A DNA stretch of 9,700 nt from CABHOJ01 sp965649545 (GTDB lineage: Bacteria; Pseudomonadota; Gammaproteobacteria; Burkholderiales; Methylophilaceae). Below are positions 1-6,447 of this stretch, piece by piece. Positions within the stretch are counted from its first letter, which is position 1. Each line of letters starts with the position of its first letter. The notes below the pieces were generated by a model that was given only the letters and a program-made list of their open reading frames with translations, made no database searches and was not told the origin of the DNA. The position numbers and the translations under genes are program-made. The DNA is taken from the NCBI GenBank assembly GCA_965649545.1, contig CBFGLF010000066.1:1-9700 (forward strand), written 5' to 3'.

Positions 1-1568
1 ACGAAGACCTTGGAGCGGCGCTGGAAGTTATAAAGTTGCTGTTTTGCCGGCGGCAGTGAGGAGACGTCCGTCTCGACGAAGCCGCGCTCCAGGAACCAGT
101 GTTCCGTGCGCGTGGTGAGCACGAACAGCGACTGGATGCCACGTTCCCTGGCCTGTTCTTCACTGTATTTGAGCAGGCGATCGCCACGACCTCCACGCCT
201 GAAAGACTTATGCACTGCCATGCAGGCAAGCTCTGCCTTGCGGTCGTCCGGGAAGGGGTAAAGTGCGGCACAGCCGATGATGATGCCGTCGTGTTCCATG
301 ACGAAGAAATGGCCGATCTCCATCTCCAGTCGCTCGCGTCCACGCCTGACCAGGATGCCTTCCGCTTCTAGCGGTTCGATGAGCTGCAGGATGCCGCCGA
401 CGTCGCCGATCTCGGCCTGGCGCATGGATTCCAGAGATTCTTCCGTGACCATGGTGCCGATGCCGTCGTGCGTGAATAGCTCCTGCACGATGGCGCCGTC
501 GATATGGCGACTGATGAGATGGGTGCGCGCGACTCCGCCGTCACAGGCCTTGATGGCGGCCGGCAGGTAATAGCCTTCGTCTTCGCTGAAGTTCTGCACC
601 TCGTTGTTCTCGGCGGAGAGTTGCACGTTCCGCAACAGGTTGCGGGCCTTGTCCGCCGTCATCTCGCGCAACAGCTCGCCGCGGATGTTGTGGACGCCGG
701 TGGAATCCATGAGGAAGATCAGTTTGTCCGCATCCAGTGCGATCGCTGCACTGACCGCGACATCCTCCAGCGTCAGGTTGAAGACTTCGCCGGTGGGCGA
801 ATAGCCAAGCGGGGACAGGAGGACGAGTTCGCCGTCGTCCAGCCGCTTCTGGATGCCGATGGCGTCCACCTTACGTACCTCGCCCGTGTGTTGCAGATCG
901 ACACCGTCACGGACCCCCAGCGGTTTCGCCGTGACGAAGTTGCCGCTGGCGACACGGATATCGGCGCCTGCCATGGGGGAATTGACCAGCCCCATCGACA
1001 ACAGCGCTTCGATCTCGACACGGACGGCGCCGTTGGCTTCTTTCACCGCCTCCATCGCGTCGTCGTCAGTCACTCGCAAGCCATTGACCAGTTTGGTCTC
1101 GATACGCGCCTTCTTCAGCCGCGATTCGATCTGCGGGCGTGCGCCATGGACGAGCACCAGCCTGACTTCGAGACTGGCGAGCAGGTTAAGGTCATGCGAC
1201 AGCGCGACGAACTGGCCGTCATCGACCACTTCGCCGCCGAAGGCGATGACGAAGGTGCGGCCGCCGAAGGCATGGATGTAGGGCGCGGCGGAGCGGAACC
1301 AGCGGACGAACTCCTGAGGTTGCAGCAGGTTGAAACGGGGGCTGGTCGGTGTCGAGCTGCCGGAGGCGCTCTCGGTCTGCGAGTAGAGATAGGCGGCCGT
1401 GCAGTCCAGCGCGTTGCACAGGCGCATGAGCATGGCCTCGGACACGCCTTGCGTGCCGCGCTCGATGCGCGAGAGGTTGCCGCTGTCGGTCTCGACCCGG
1501 CTGGCGAGCTCCTGTAGCGTGAGATTGAGGTGCTTACGACGCTTGCGTATGGCATTACCGACGGACAT
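1..1568 (-). CDS. argA: XRE helix-turn-helix / N-acetylglutamate synthase fusion (partial, 3' end cut)
   Basis: Reading the minus strand from the ATG at 1568 gives 522 uninterrupted codons up to the window edge. Residues about 5-60 form an XRE/Cro-type helix-turn-helix (LTLQELASRVETDSGNLSRI, then ERG). Residues 62-85 are a Ser/Thr/Pro-rich linker. From about residue 86 the protein matches E. coli ArgA as I recall it: an amino-acid-kinase-fold arginine-sensing domain (FGGEVV 110-115, HGARPQIE 141-148, LRVTD 164-168), then a GNAT acetyltransferase domain (GILVRRGRERLEME 404-417, acetyl-CoA loop RRGGRGDRLL 457-466, TTRTEHWFLERGF 485-497). The frame ends in YNFQRRSKVF; E. coli ArgA has about six more residues after the equivalent SKV. 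ArgA makes N-acetylglutamate from glutamate and acetyl-CoA, the first arginine step, and is feedback-inhibited by arginine. The extension is about 78 residues over E. coli ArgA. No ATG, GTG or TTG lies near the usual ArgA start; the nearest internal Met codons (46, 48) fall inside the HTH. AGGGTGAG lies just before the chosen ATG. A DNA-binding role is inferred. Confidence 0.93.
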   Translation of the reverse strand, partial: MSVGNAIRKRRKHLNLTLQELASRVETDSGNLSRIERGTQGVSEAMLMRLCNALDCTAAYLYSQTESASGSSTPTSPRFNLLQPQEFVRWFRSAAPYIHAFGGRTFVIAFGGEVVDDGQFVALSHDLNLLASLEVRLVLVHGARPQIESRLKKARIETKLVNGLRVTDDDAMEAVKEANGAVRVEIEALLSMGLVNSPMAGADIRVASGNFVTAKPLGVRDGVDLQHTGEVRKVDAIGIQKRLDDGELVLLSPLGYSPTGEVFNLTLEDVAVSAAIALDADKLIFLMDSTGVHNIRGELLREMTADKARNLLRNVQLSAENNEVQNFSEDEGYYLPAAIKACDGGVARTHLISRHIDGAIVQELFTHDGIGTMVTEESLESMRQAEIGDVGGILQLIEPLEAEGILVRRGRERLEMEIGHFFVMEHDGIIIGCAALYPFPDDRKAELACMAVHKSFRRGGRGDRLLKYSEEQARERGIQSLFVLTTRTEHWFLERGFVETDVSSLPPAKQQLYNFQRRSKVF

Positions 1569-1581
1569 GGCTCACCCTAAT

Positions 1582-1636
1582 ATTTGCTTTATACGCATAT
1601 TTTTATATAAATATGGGATTTATGCAAATAATTTGC
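1582..1636 (-). promoter_or_regulatory. AT-rich argA promoter/operator region with two perfect inverted repeats
   Basis: The gap between the rsmE stop and the argA start is much more AT-rich than its surroundings. It contains CATATTT-N6-AAATATG (1596-1615) and GCAAAT-N1-ATTTGC (1624-1636), both perfect inverted repeats, plus another ATTTGC at 1582-1587. On the minus strand, -10-like TATAAA sequences fall at 1607-1602 and 1593-1588. A weak -35-like TTGCAT lies at 1627-1622, but its spacing to the first TATAAA is short (14), so no exact promoter is claimed. Operator function, possibly for the argA gene's own XRE domain, is inference. Confidence 0.45.
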
Positions 1637-1643
1637 GCAGAAT

Positions 1644-2381
1644 CTAGCCTTTGAAATCCCCCCACAGCGTTTGCATCGCTGAAATCGCTGCAAGTGACGC
1701 AGTCTCCGTGCGCAGGATACGGTTGCCAAGCCGGACCGGGATGAAGCCCTGGCTGGCGGCCGTGGCGATCTCATCGTCGGTCAATCCGCCTTCCGCGCCG
1801 ATCAGCAGGCATATCTCACCCTGAGGTGTCGGCAAGTCGTGCAGGCATTGCTCCGCCGTAGGCGACAGCGTGATACGGAGCGTCGCCGCCGAAGGCTGGG
1901 CCAGCCAGTTCGCTAGTGACAGGGGTGGTGCGACGGGCGGCAGGATGGCGCGGCCGGATTGCTCACAGGCGGAGATGACGACGTTCTGCCAATGTTCGCG
2001 GCGTTTCTCGGCGCGCTCACCCGACAGCTTGACCACGCTGCGCTGGCTGGCAATAGGCTGAATGGAGCATACCCCCATTTCCACGGCTTTCTGTATCGTA
2101 TAGTCCATCCGATCGCCACTCGATATCGCTTGTGCCAGCGATATCTTCAGGGGCGATTCGCTGTCGACGTGCCGGATCGATCTGACCTTGGCCACGACCT
2201 CGGTCTTTTTGACCAGGATGAGTTCGCATACGTAATCGTTGCCGTCCCCGTTGAAGAGGGTGGCTTTGTCGCCAACCTGCAAGCGCAATGCACGACTGGC
2301 ATGGACAGCGGCGTTGGGTGTGAGGGTGATGGTGGCGCCAGGTGCCAGTTTTTCCGGGTGATAGAAGCGCGGGTTGGGCAT
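1644..2381 (-). CDS. rsmE: 16S rRNA (uracil1498-N3)-methyltransferase RsmE
   Basis: This 245-residue protein has the usual length of RsmE, the cytoplasmic SPOUT-class methyltransferase that uses S-adenosylmethionine to methylate N3 of U1498 in 16S rRNA within the 30S subunit. The N-terminal PUA-like part opens with PRFYHP and carries HASRALRLQVGD and LFNGDG. The C-terminal SPOUT part carries the family signatures DYTIQKAVEMGV, ACEQSGR, LLIGAEGGLTDDEI and LGNRILRTETA, the last forming the knotted SAM pocket. The ATG at 2381 is the only plausible start, because an in-frame stop lies about 25 bases upstream; its Shine-Dalgarno sequence is weak. It lies 75 bp upstream of argA on the same strand, so read-through into argA is possible. 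I saw no strong terminator between them. Confidence 0.95.
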   Translation of the reverse strand: MPNPRFYHPEKLAPGATITLTPNAAVHASRALRLQVGDKATLFNGDGNDYVCELILVKKTEVVAKVRSIRHVDSESPLKISLAQAISSGDRMDYTIQKAVEMGVCSIQPIASQRSVVKLSGERAEKRREHWQNVVISACEQSGRAILPPVAPPLSLANWLAQPSAATLRITLSPTAEQCLHDLPTPQGEICLLIGAEGGLTDDEIATAASQGFIPVRLGNRILRTETASLAAISAMQTLWGDFKG

Positions 2382-2402
2382 CGTCGGATCGCCATGTAGA
2401 AT
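2374..2402 (+). promoter_or_regulatory. Candidate promoter for the thioredoxin-like gene
   Basis: TTGGGC (2374-2379) and TAGAAT (2397-2402) are separated by 17 bp, with a TG just before the -10. The -35 is a weak match to sigma70 consensus and the -10 a good one. It overlaps the start of rsmE and faces a second candidate promoter on the other strand. Confidence 0.35.
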
Positions 2403-2414
2403 TTGTCACCAACG

Positions 2415-2445
2415 ATTCTAATTGAAGGAGTGAGCGTTATGGCAA
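2415..2445 (-). promoter_or_regulatory. Candidate promoter for rsmE
   Basis: On the minus strand, TTGCCA (2445-2440) and TAGAAT (2420-2415) are separated by 19 bp: good hexamers with slightly long spacing. The two TAGAAT boxes on opposite strands form a perfect inverted repeat with a 12-bp spacer. The predicted start points nearly coincide, so the two promoters would compete for polymerase. Confidence 0.3.
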
Positions 2446-3005
2446 GTGTTAATCCGCCAGTCTGCGATTTTGGCTGGATCGCACCCAAGTTCCGGTTGCC
2501 CGGGGTCGATGGGCGTACCTGGTCGTTGCGCGATGCGGCTGGCCCGAAAGGCACGCTGGTCATGTTCATCTGCAACCATTGCCCCTACGTGAAGGCCATC
2601 CGCCCTCGCCTGGTAGCGGATCTGCGCGAATTGCAGACCTTGGGCGTCAATGCCATCGCCATCCAGTCGAACGACGTCATCGCCTATCCGGAGGATAACT
2701 TCGAGCGCATGAAGGAAGTCGCCGCCGAGTTCAATTTCCCTTTCCCTTACGTACTGGATGAGACCCAACAGGTGGCAAGGGAATACGGTGCGGTCTGCAC
2801 CCCGGATTTCTTCGGATTCAACGCCAATTTCGAGTTGCAGTATCGCGGTCGTTTCGACGAATCGCGCAAGGAGACCGCCGAAGGTAGTACCCGCGATCTT
2901 TTCTACGCGATGAAGAAGATCGCCGAGAGCGGGGAGGGTCCGCGGGAACAGGTGGCCAGTATCGGCTGCTCGATAAAATGGCGTGAAGAAACAGCGGCGA
3001 ACTGA
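2439..3005 (+). CDS. Thioredoxin-like/AhpC-TSA family redoxin with CNHC motif
   Basis: A 188-residue protein with a thioredoxin fold. The sequence shows an early strand/turn typical of the AhpC-TSA/redoxin class (WIAPKFRLPGVDGRTWSLRD, 13-32), then a CxxC active site C45-N-H-C48 followed by PYVK, then a thioredoxin-like cis-proline region (YGAVCTPDFFGF). A C-terminal SIGCSIKW motif closes the protein. CNHCPxV and a final GCxIKW are hallmarks, as I recall, of a widespread family annotated only as thioredoxin family protein; its members are presumed cytoplasmic thiol-disulfide or peroxide-related enzymes with no firm substrate. No signal peptide is apparent. The ATG at 2439 was chosen because AAGGAG (2425-2430) lies 8 bases upstream; an in-frame TTG at 2403 would add 12 residues but lacks such support. 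It is divergent from rsmE and upstream of tkt, with no obvious functional link to either. Confidence 0.85.
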   Translation: MASVNPPVCDFGWIAPKFRLPGVDGRTWSLRDAAGPKGTLVMFICNHCPYVKAIRPRLVADLRELQTLGVNAIAIQSNDVIAYPEDNFERMKEVAAEFNFPFPYVLDETQQVAREYGAVCTPDFFGFNANFELQYRGRFDESRKETAEGSTRDLFYAMKKIAESGEGPREQVASIGCSIKWREETAAN

Positions 3006-3014
3006 GGGGCGGTC

Positions 3015-3043
3015 TTGCCCAAAATCGCTAACTAAGCAATAAT
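3015..3043 (+). promoter_or_regulatory. Candidate sigma70 promoter for tkt
   Basis: TTGCCC (3015-3020) and AATAAT (3038-3043) are separated by 17 bp, matching four and five of six consensus bases. The site lies just after the stop of the thioredoxin-like gene, and implies a tkt leader of roughly 155 nt. The sequence downstream to about 3090 is AT-rich and repeats YTAAGC at 3032, 3043 and 3081. Confidence 0.4.
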
Positions 3044-3120
3044 TAAGCTCTATACCCCTGATAAAAACAAAGAATTAGCGTTAAGCAAAATCCTGTAGCT
3101 GAGGGGGATTCCAACAGATT

Positions 3121-3167
3121 AAGAGGCAAGGCTGATCTCCGGGCGATGCGCCGGCGACTGCCTTTTT
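3121..3167 (+). terminator. Terminator-like hairpin in the tkt leader
   Basis: AAGAGGCA (3121-3128) can pair with TGCCTTTT (3159-3166), one pair being G-U. An inner GC-rich hairpin (GGCG-ATG-CGCC, 3142-3152) extends with CC/GG across a one-base bulge. A run of five T (3163-3167) follows the GC part. The large asymmetric internal loop makes it weaker than the two later terminators. It may end the thioredoxin-like transcript or act as an attenuator in the tkt leader. The next 38 bases to the tkt start contain AAACC-C-GGTTT (3175-3185) and the ribosome binding site. I do not recognise a known riboswitch class here. Confidence 0.4.
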
Positions 3168-3205
3168 CTCTATTAAACCCGGTTTGAAAGATAAGGGAGA
3201 TTGAA

Positions 3206-5191
3206 ATGGCAACTCGTAACGACCTATGTAATGCCATCCGTGCATTGTCCATGGATGCGGTCCAGAAGGCGAATTCTGGCCACCCAGGCGCCCCGATGGG
3301 CATGGCAGAAATTGCCGAAGTGTTGTGGAACCACAACCTGAGCCACAACCCGAAGAACCCCAATTGGGCTAACCGTGACCGCTTCGTGCTGTCCAACGGC
3401 CATGGCTCCATGCTGATCTACTCCCTGCTGCACCTGACCGGTTATGACGTCACCATCGACGACATCAAGACCTTCCGTCAATTGCATTCCAAGTGCGCAG
3501 GTCACCCTGAATACCATTACGCGCCAGGCGTAGAGACCACCACTGGTCCTCTGGGCCAGGGTATCGCCAACGGCGTCGGTTTCGCCATGGCCGAAAAGCT
3601 GCTGGCTAACCAGTTCAACAAGCCAGGCCATGAGATCGTCGACCACTACACCTACGTGTTCCTGGGTGACGGCTGTATGATGGAAGGCGTTTCCCACGAA
3701 GCCTGTGCGCTCGCCGGTACCTGGGGTCTGGGCAAGCTGGTCGCGTTCTGGGATGACAACGGCATCTCCATCGACGGCCACATCGAAGGCTGGTACACCG
3801 ATGACACCGCCAAGCGTTTCGAAGCCTACGGCTGGCATGTTCAGTCCGTGGACGGTCACGATTCCGCCGCGATCCAGAAAGCCATCGACGCTGCCAAGAA
3901 AGTCACCGACAAGCCATCCCTGATCTGCTGCAAGACCATCATCGGCAAGGGTTCCCCGAACAAGTGCGGTTCGCACGACTGCCACGGTTCCGCACTGGGT
4001 GAAGACGAAGTCGCCGCCACCCGTGCCGCGATCGGCTGGCCACATGAGCCATTCGTCGTACCGGCTGACGTCTATGAAGGCTGGGATGCCAAGGCCAAGG
4101 GTGCCAAGGCTGAAGCCGACTGGAACGCCAAGTTCGACGCATACGCCAAGGCTTACCCGGCAGAGGCTGCTGAATTCAAGCGCCGCATGGCAGGCGAACT
4201 GCCAGCGAACTGGAAGCAAGCGACCGATGCCATGATCGCAGCGACCAACGAAAAGGCGGAAGGCGTCGCCAGCCGCAAGGCATCGCAGAACGTCATCGGC
4301 GCGCTGGCACCAGTCCTGCCAGAATTCCTTGGCGGTTCCGCCGACCTGACCGGTTCCAACCTGACCAGCACGGGCAGCTTCAAGCACGTGAGCGGCAAGG
4401 AGCCAGGTAACTACATCTCCTACGGCGTCCGTGAATTCGGTATGGCTGCGATCATGAACGGTATGGCGCTGCACGGTGGCTTGCTGCCATTCGGCGGTAC
4501 CTTCCACATGTTCTCCGATTACATGAAGAACGGCATGCGGATGTCCGCGCTGATGAAGCAACGCGTGGTCTATGTGCTGACCCACGACTCCATCGGCCAG
4601 GGCGAAGACGGCCCGACCCACCAGCCAGTGGAAAACACCTCCGGCTTGCGTTACATCCCTAACATGCAAGTATGGCGTCCAGGTAGCGCTACCGAGACCG
4701 CCGTGTCCTGGGTCGCTGCCGCTGAGCGCAAGGATGGCCCGACCAGCCTGGTCCTGTCCCGTCAGAACCTGCCTGGCATCAAGCACGACACCGCGCACTT
4801 CGACCTGATCCGCAAGGGTGGTTACGTGTTCTCCGACGTCGCTGGCAAGGCCGATGTCATCCTGATCGCCAACGGTTCCGAACTGGATCTGGCGATCAAG
4901 GCTGCCGCTGAGCTGAACGCTGCCGGCACCAAGGTGCGTGTGGTCTCCATGCCATCCACCAACGTGTTCGACAAGCAGGACCAAGCCTACCGTGACAGCG
5001 TGCTGACCCCAGGCGTGAAGCGTGTGGCCGTGGAAGCCGCGCATCCTGACTTCTGGCGCAAATATGTCGGTCTGGAAGGTGCAGTCGTCGGTATCGATAC
5101 CTTCGGCGAATCCGCACCAGGCGGCGTGCTCATGAAGCACTTCGGCTTCACGGTGGAAAACGTCGTCAAGACCGTCAAGTCCGTTCTGTAA
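3206..5191 (+). CDS. tkt: Transketolase
   Basis: A 661-residue protein, close to E. coli TktA (663). It moves two-carbon ketol units between sugar phosphates using thiamine diphosphate and a divalent metal, in the non-oxidative pentose phosphate pathway and the Calvin cycle. The N-terminal ThDP domain shows SGHPGAP with His26, GPLGQG, and the metal/ThDP motif GDGCMMEGVSHE followed by WDDNGISIDG. The middle pyrimidine-binding domain shows GVREFGMAAI with Glu410, the expected activator of ThDP, and THDSIGQGEDGPTHQP. The C-terminal domain carries FGESAPG. The ATG at 3206 has AAGGGAG 6 bases upstream. It is the first gene of the sugar-phosphate series and is followed by an intrinsic terminator. 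Codon use is strongly biased: 16 of 29 proline codons are CCA, whereas the adjacent gap and pyk mostly use CCG, CCT or CCC. This probably reflects high expression or a distinct history. Confidence 0.98.
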   Translation: MATRNDLCNAIRALSMDAVQKANSGHPGAPMGMAEIAEVLWNHNLSHNPKNPNWANRDRFVLSNGHGSMLIYSLLHLTGYDVTIDDIKTFRQLHSKCAGHPEYHYAPGVETTTGPLGQGIANGVGFAMAEKLLANQFNKPGHEIVDHYTYVFLGDGCMMEGVSHEACALAGTWGLGKLVAFWDDNGISIDGHIEGWYTDDTAKRFEAYGWHVQSVDGHDSAAIQKAIDAAKKVTDKPSLICCKTIIGKGSPNKCGSHDCHGSALGEDEVAATRAAIGWPHEPFVVPADVYEGWDAKAKGAKAEADWNAKFDAYAKAYPAEAAEFKRRMAGELPANWKQATDAMIAATNEKAEGVASRKASQNVIGALAPVLPEFLGGSADLTGSNLTSTGSFKHVSGKEPGNYISYGVREFGMAAIMNGMALHGGLLPFGGTFHMFSDYMKNGMRMSALMKQRVVYVLTHDSIGQGEDGPTHQPVENTSGLRYIPNMQVWRPGSATETAVSWVAAAERKDGPTSLVLSRQNLPGIKHDTAHFDLIRKGGYVFSDVAGKADVILIANGSELDLAIKAAAELNAAGTKVRVVSMPSTNVFDKQDQAYRDSVLTPGVKRVAVEAAHPDFWRKYVGLEGAVVGIDTFGESAPGGVLMKHFGFTVENVVKTVKSVL

Positions 5192-5221
5192 TCGTGAGTT
5201 GATGTTGAAGTGATAAAAAAT

Positions 5222-5251
5222 AAGGCACCTCTTGGGGTGCCTTGTTTTTTT
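5222..5251 (+). terminator. Intrinsic terminator after tkt
   Basis: AAGGCACC (5222-5229) pairs perfectly with GGTGCCTT (5236-5243) around a 6-base loop, followed by a T-tract (5245-5251). A run of six A (5215-5220) precedes it, so it could also work on the opposite strand. It ends only 25 bases before the gap start codon, leaving no room for a separate gap promoter downstream of it. Confidence 0.9.
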
Positions 5252-5276
5252 CCAGCAATGAATCAGAGGAAACAAC

Positions 5277-6272
5277 ATGGCAATCAAAGTAGGTATCAAT
5301 GGGTTCGGTCGTATCGGCCGTATGGTGTTCCGTGCAGCGATCAAGGATTTCACGGATATCGAAGTGGTCGCGATCAACGATCTGCTTGAACCGGATTATC
5401 TGGCCTATCTGCTGAAGCACGACTCTGTCCACGGCAAGTTCAAGGGCGAGGTCAGTGTGGAGGGTAACCACCTGGTGGTGAATGGCAAGAAGATCCGCCT
5501 GACTGCCGAAAAGGATCCGGCCAACCTGAAATGGGATGAAGTCGGCGCCGATATCATCATCGAATGTACCGGTTTCTTCCTGACCAAGGAGACCTGCCAG
5601 AAACATATCGACGCCGGTGCGAAGAAGGTCGTGCAATCCGCACCTTCCAAGGATGACACGCCGATGTTCGTCTATGGCGTCAACGAGGCGAGTTATGCTG
5701 GCGAAGCCATCGTCTCCGCCGCGTCCTGTACCACCAATGGCCTGGCCCCTGTAGCCAAGGTGTTGCATGACAACTTCGGCATCAAGCGTGGCCTGATGAC
5801 CACCGTGCATGCCGCCACCGCGACGCAGAAGACCGTCGACGGCCCATCCAACAAGGATTGGCGCGGTGGTCGCGGTATCCTGGAAAACATCATCCCGTCC
5901 TCTACCGGTGCGGCCAAGGCGGTCGGCAAGGTGATCCCTGCGCTGAACAAGAAACTCACGGGGATGGCGTTCCGTATCCCGACCTCCGATGTATCCGTGG
6001 TCGACCTGACGGTGGAACTGGAGAAGGAAACCACCTACGACGCTATCTGCGCCGCCATGAAGAAGGCGTCTGAGGGCGAGCTCAAGGGCGTGCTGGGTTA
6101 CACCAACGAGAAGGTGGTCTCTACCGATTTCCGTGGTGAGACCTGCCCATCGGTATTCGATGCCGATGCCGGTATCCAGTTGGATCCGACGTTCGTCAAG
6201 ATCGTGGCGTGGTATGACAACGAGTATGGGTATACCTGTAATTTGATGCGTCTAGTTCGACACATCGCTTGA
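5277..6272 (+). CDS. gap: Glyceraldehyde-3-phosphate dehydrogenase, type I
   Basis: A 331-residue enzyme, the normal length for phosphorylating GAPDH, which interconverts glyceraldehyde 3-phosphate and 1,3-bisphosphoglycerate with NAD(P). The Rossmann fold opens with GINGFGRIGR (6-15). Asp35 in AINDL suggests NAD preference. The catalytic Cys151 (SCTTN) and His178 (TTVHAATATQKT) are present, as are the phosphate-binding SSTGAAKAVGK and WYDNE near the C-terminus. Two features stand out. The usual second cysteine (CTTNC in E. coli) is Gly155. The last residues read DNEYGYTCNLMRLVRHIA, differing from the common DNExGYSNK pattern. AGAGGAAA lies just upstream of the ATG. It sits between a terminator after tkt and a spacer before pgk, and its product feeds the next enzyme, Pgk. 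It may serve glycolysis, gluconeogenesis or the Calvin cycle; the sequence does not decide. Confidence 0.97.
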   Translation: MAIKVGINGFGRIGRMVFRAAIKDFTDIEVVAINDLLEPDYLAYLLKHDSVHGKFKGEVSVEGNHLVVNGKKIRLTAEKDPANLKWDEVGADIIIECTGFFLTKETCQKHIDAGAKKVVQSAPSKDDTPMFVYGVNEASYAGEAIVSAASCTTNGLAPVAKVLHDNFGIKRGLMTTVHAATATQKTVDGPSNKDWRGGRGILENIIPSSTGAAKAVGKVIPALNKKLTGMAFRIPTSDVSVVDLTVELEKETTYDAICAAMKKASEGELKGVLGYTNEKVVSTDFRGETCPSVFDADAGIQLDPTFVKIVAWYDNEYGYTCNLMRLVRHIA

Positions 6273-6304
6273 TTCAGCGACTGCACGGGCGAATCGCTTT
6301 GTTA

Positions 6305-6365
6305 CGCGGATGCCGCAAAAACTCGCCGTACTAACTGTACTGTCTTCGTTTTTGTGCACTCCGCG
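6305..6365 (+). repeat. Imperfect palindromic element in the gap-pgk spacer
   Basis: In the 175-bp spacer (6273-6447), CGCGGA-TGC-CGCAAAAAC and, further in, GTAC (6328-6331) are mirrored around the loop TAACT (6332-6336) by GTAC (6337-6340), GTTTTTGTGC and TCCGCG (6360-6365), with several mismatches. The transcript would fold into a long imperfect hairpin. The layout resembles dispersed palindromic repeats in proteobacterial intergenic regions, but only one copy is visible here, so repeat status is not shown. No convincing gene lies in the spacer. Confidence 0.4.
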
Positions 6366-6390
6366 CGCCTCGCGCTTCATCCCGTTCGTA

Positions 6391-6417
6391 GGCTGAATCT
6401 GGTACAGCCGACCGGCT
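6391..6417 (+). other. Competing small hairpins upstream of pgk
   Basis: GGCTG (6391-6395) can pair with CAGCC (6405-6409), while AGCC (6406-6409) can instead pair with GGCT (6414-6417). The two folds exclude each other. They lie about 30 bases before the pgk start, so they may influence pgk expression, or may be chance. Confidence 0.25.
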
Positions 6418-6447
6418 TTGAATTTAAGAGAAATCTGGGAGTAGAAC

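Noticed and set aside
504..1517. A 337-codon plus-strand open frame across argA
   Set aside because: It is the antisense shadow of the HTH-ArgA frame; its translation is low-complexity and has no domain, while the minus strand gives clear ArgA motifs.
1568..1568. That the HTH segment and ArgA are two genes joined by a frameshift
   Set aside because: The frame is continuous for all 522 codons, with no stop and no plausible ArgA-only start near the domain boundary.
3006..3205. A known riboswitch (TPP, SAH, c-di-GMP) or CbbR site before tkt
   Set aside because: I compared the leader with the conserved cores I remember for these classes and with the T-N11-A type LysR pattern, and found no adequate match.
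3224..5377. A 717-codon open frame on the minus strand across tkt
   Set aside because: It lies antisense to a certain transketolase gene, starts inside gap, shows no recognisable domain, and is explained by the biased codon use of tkt.
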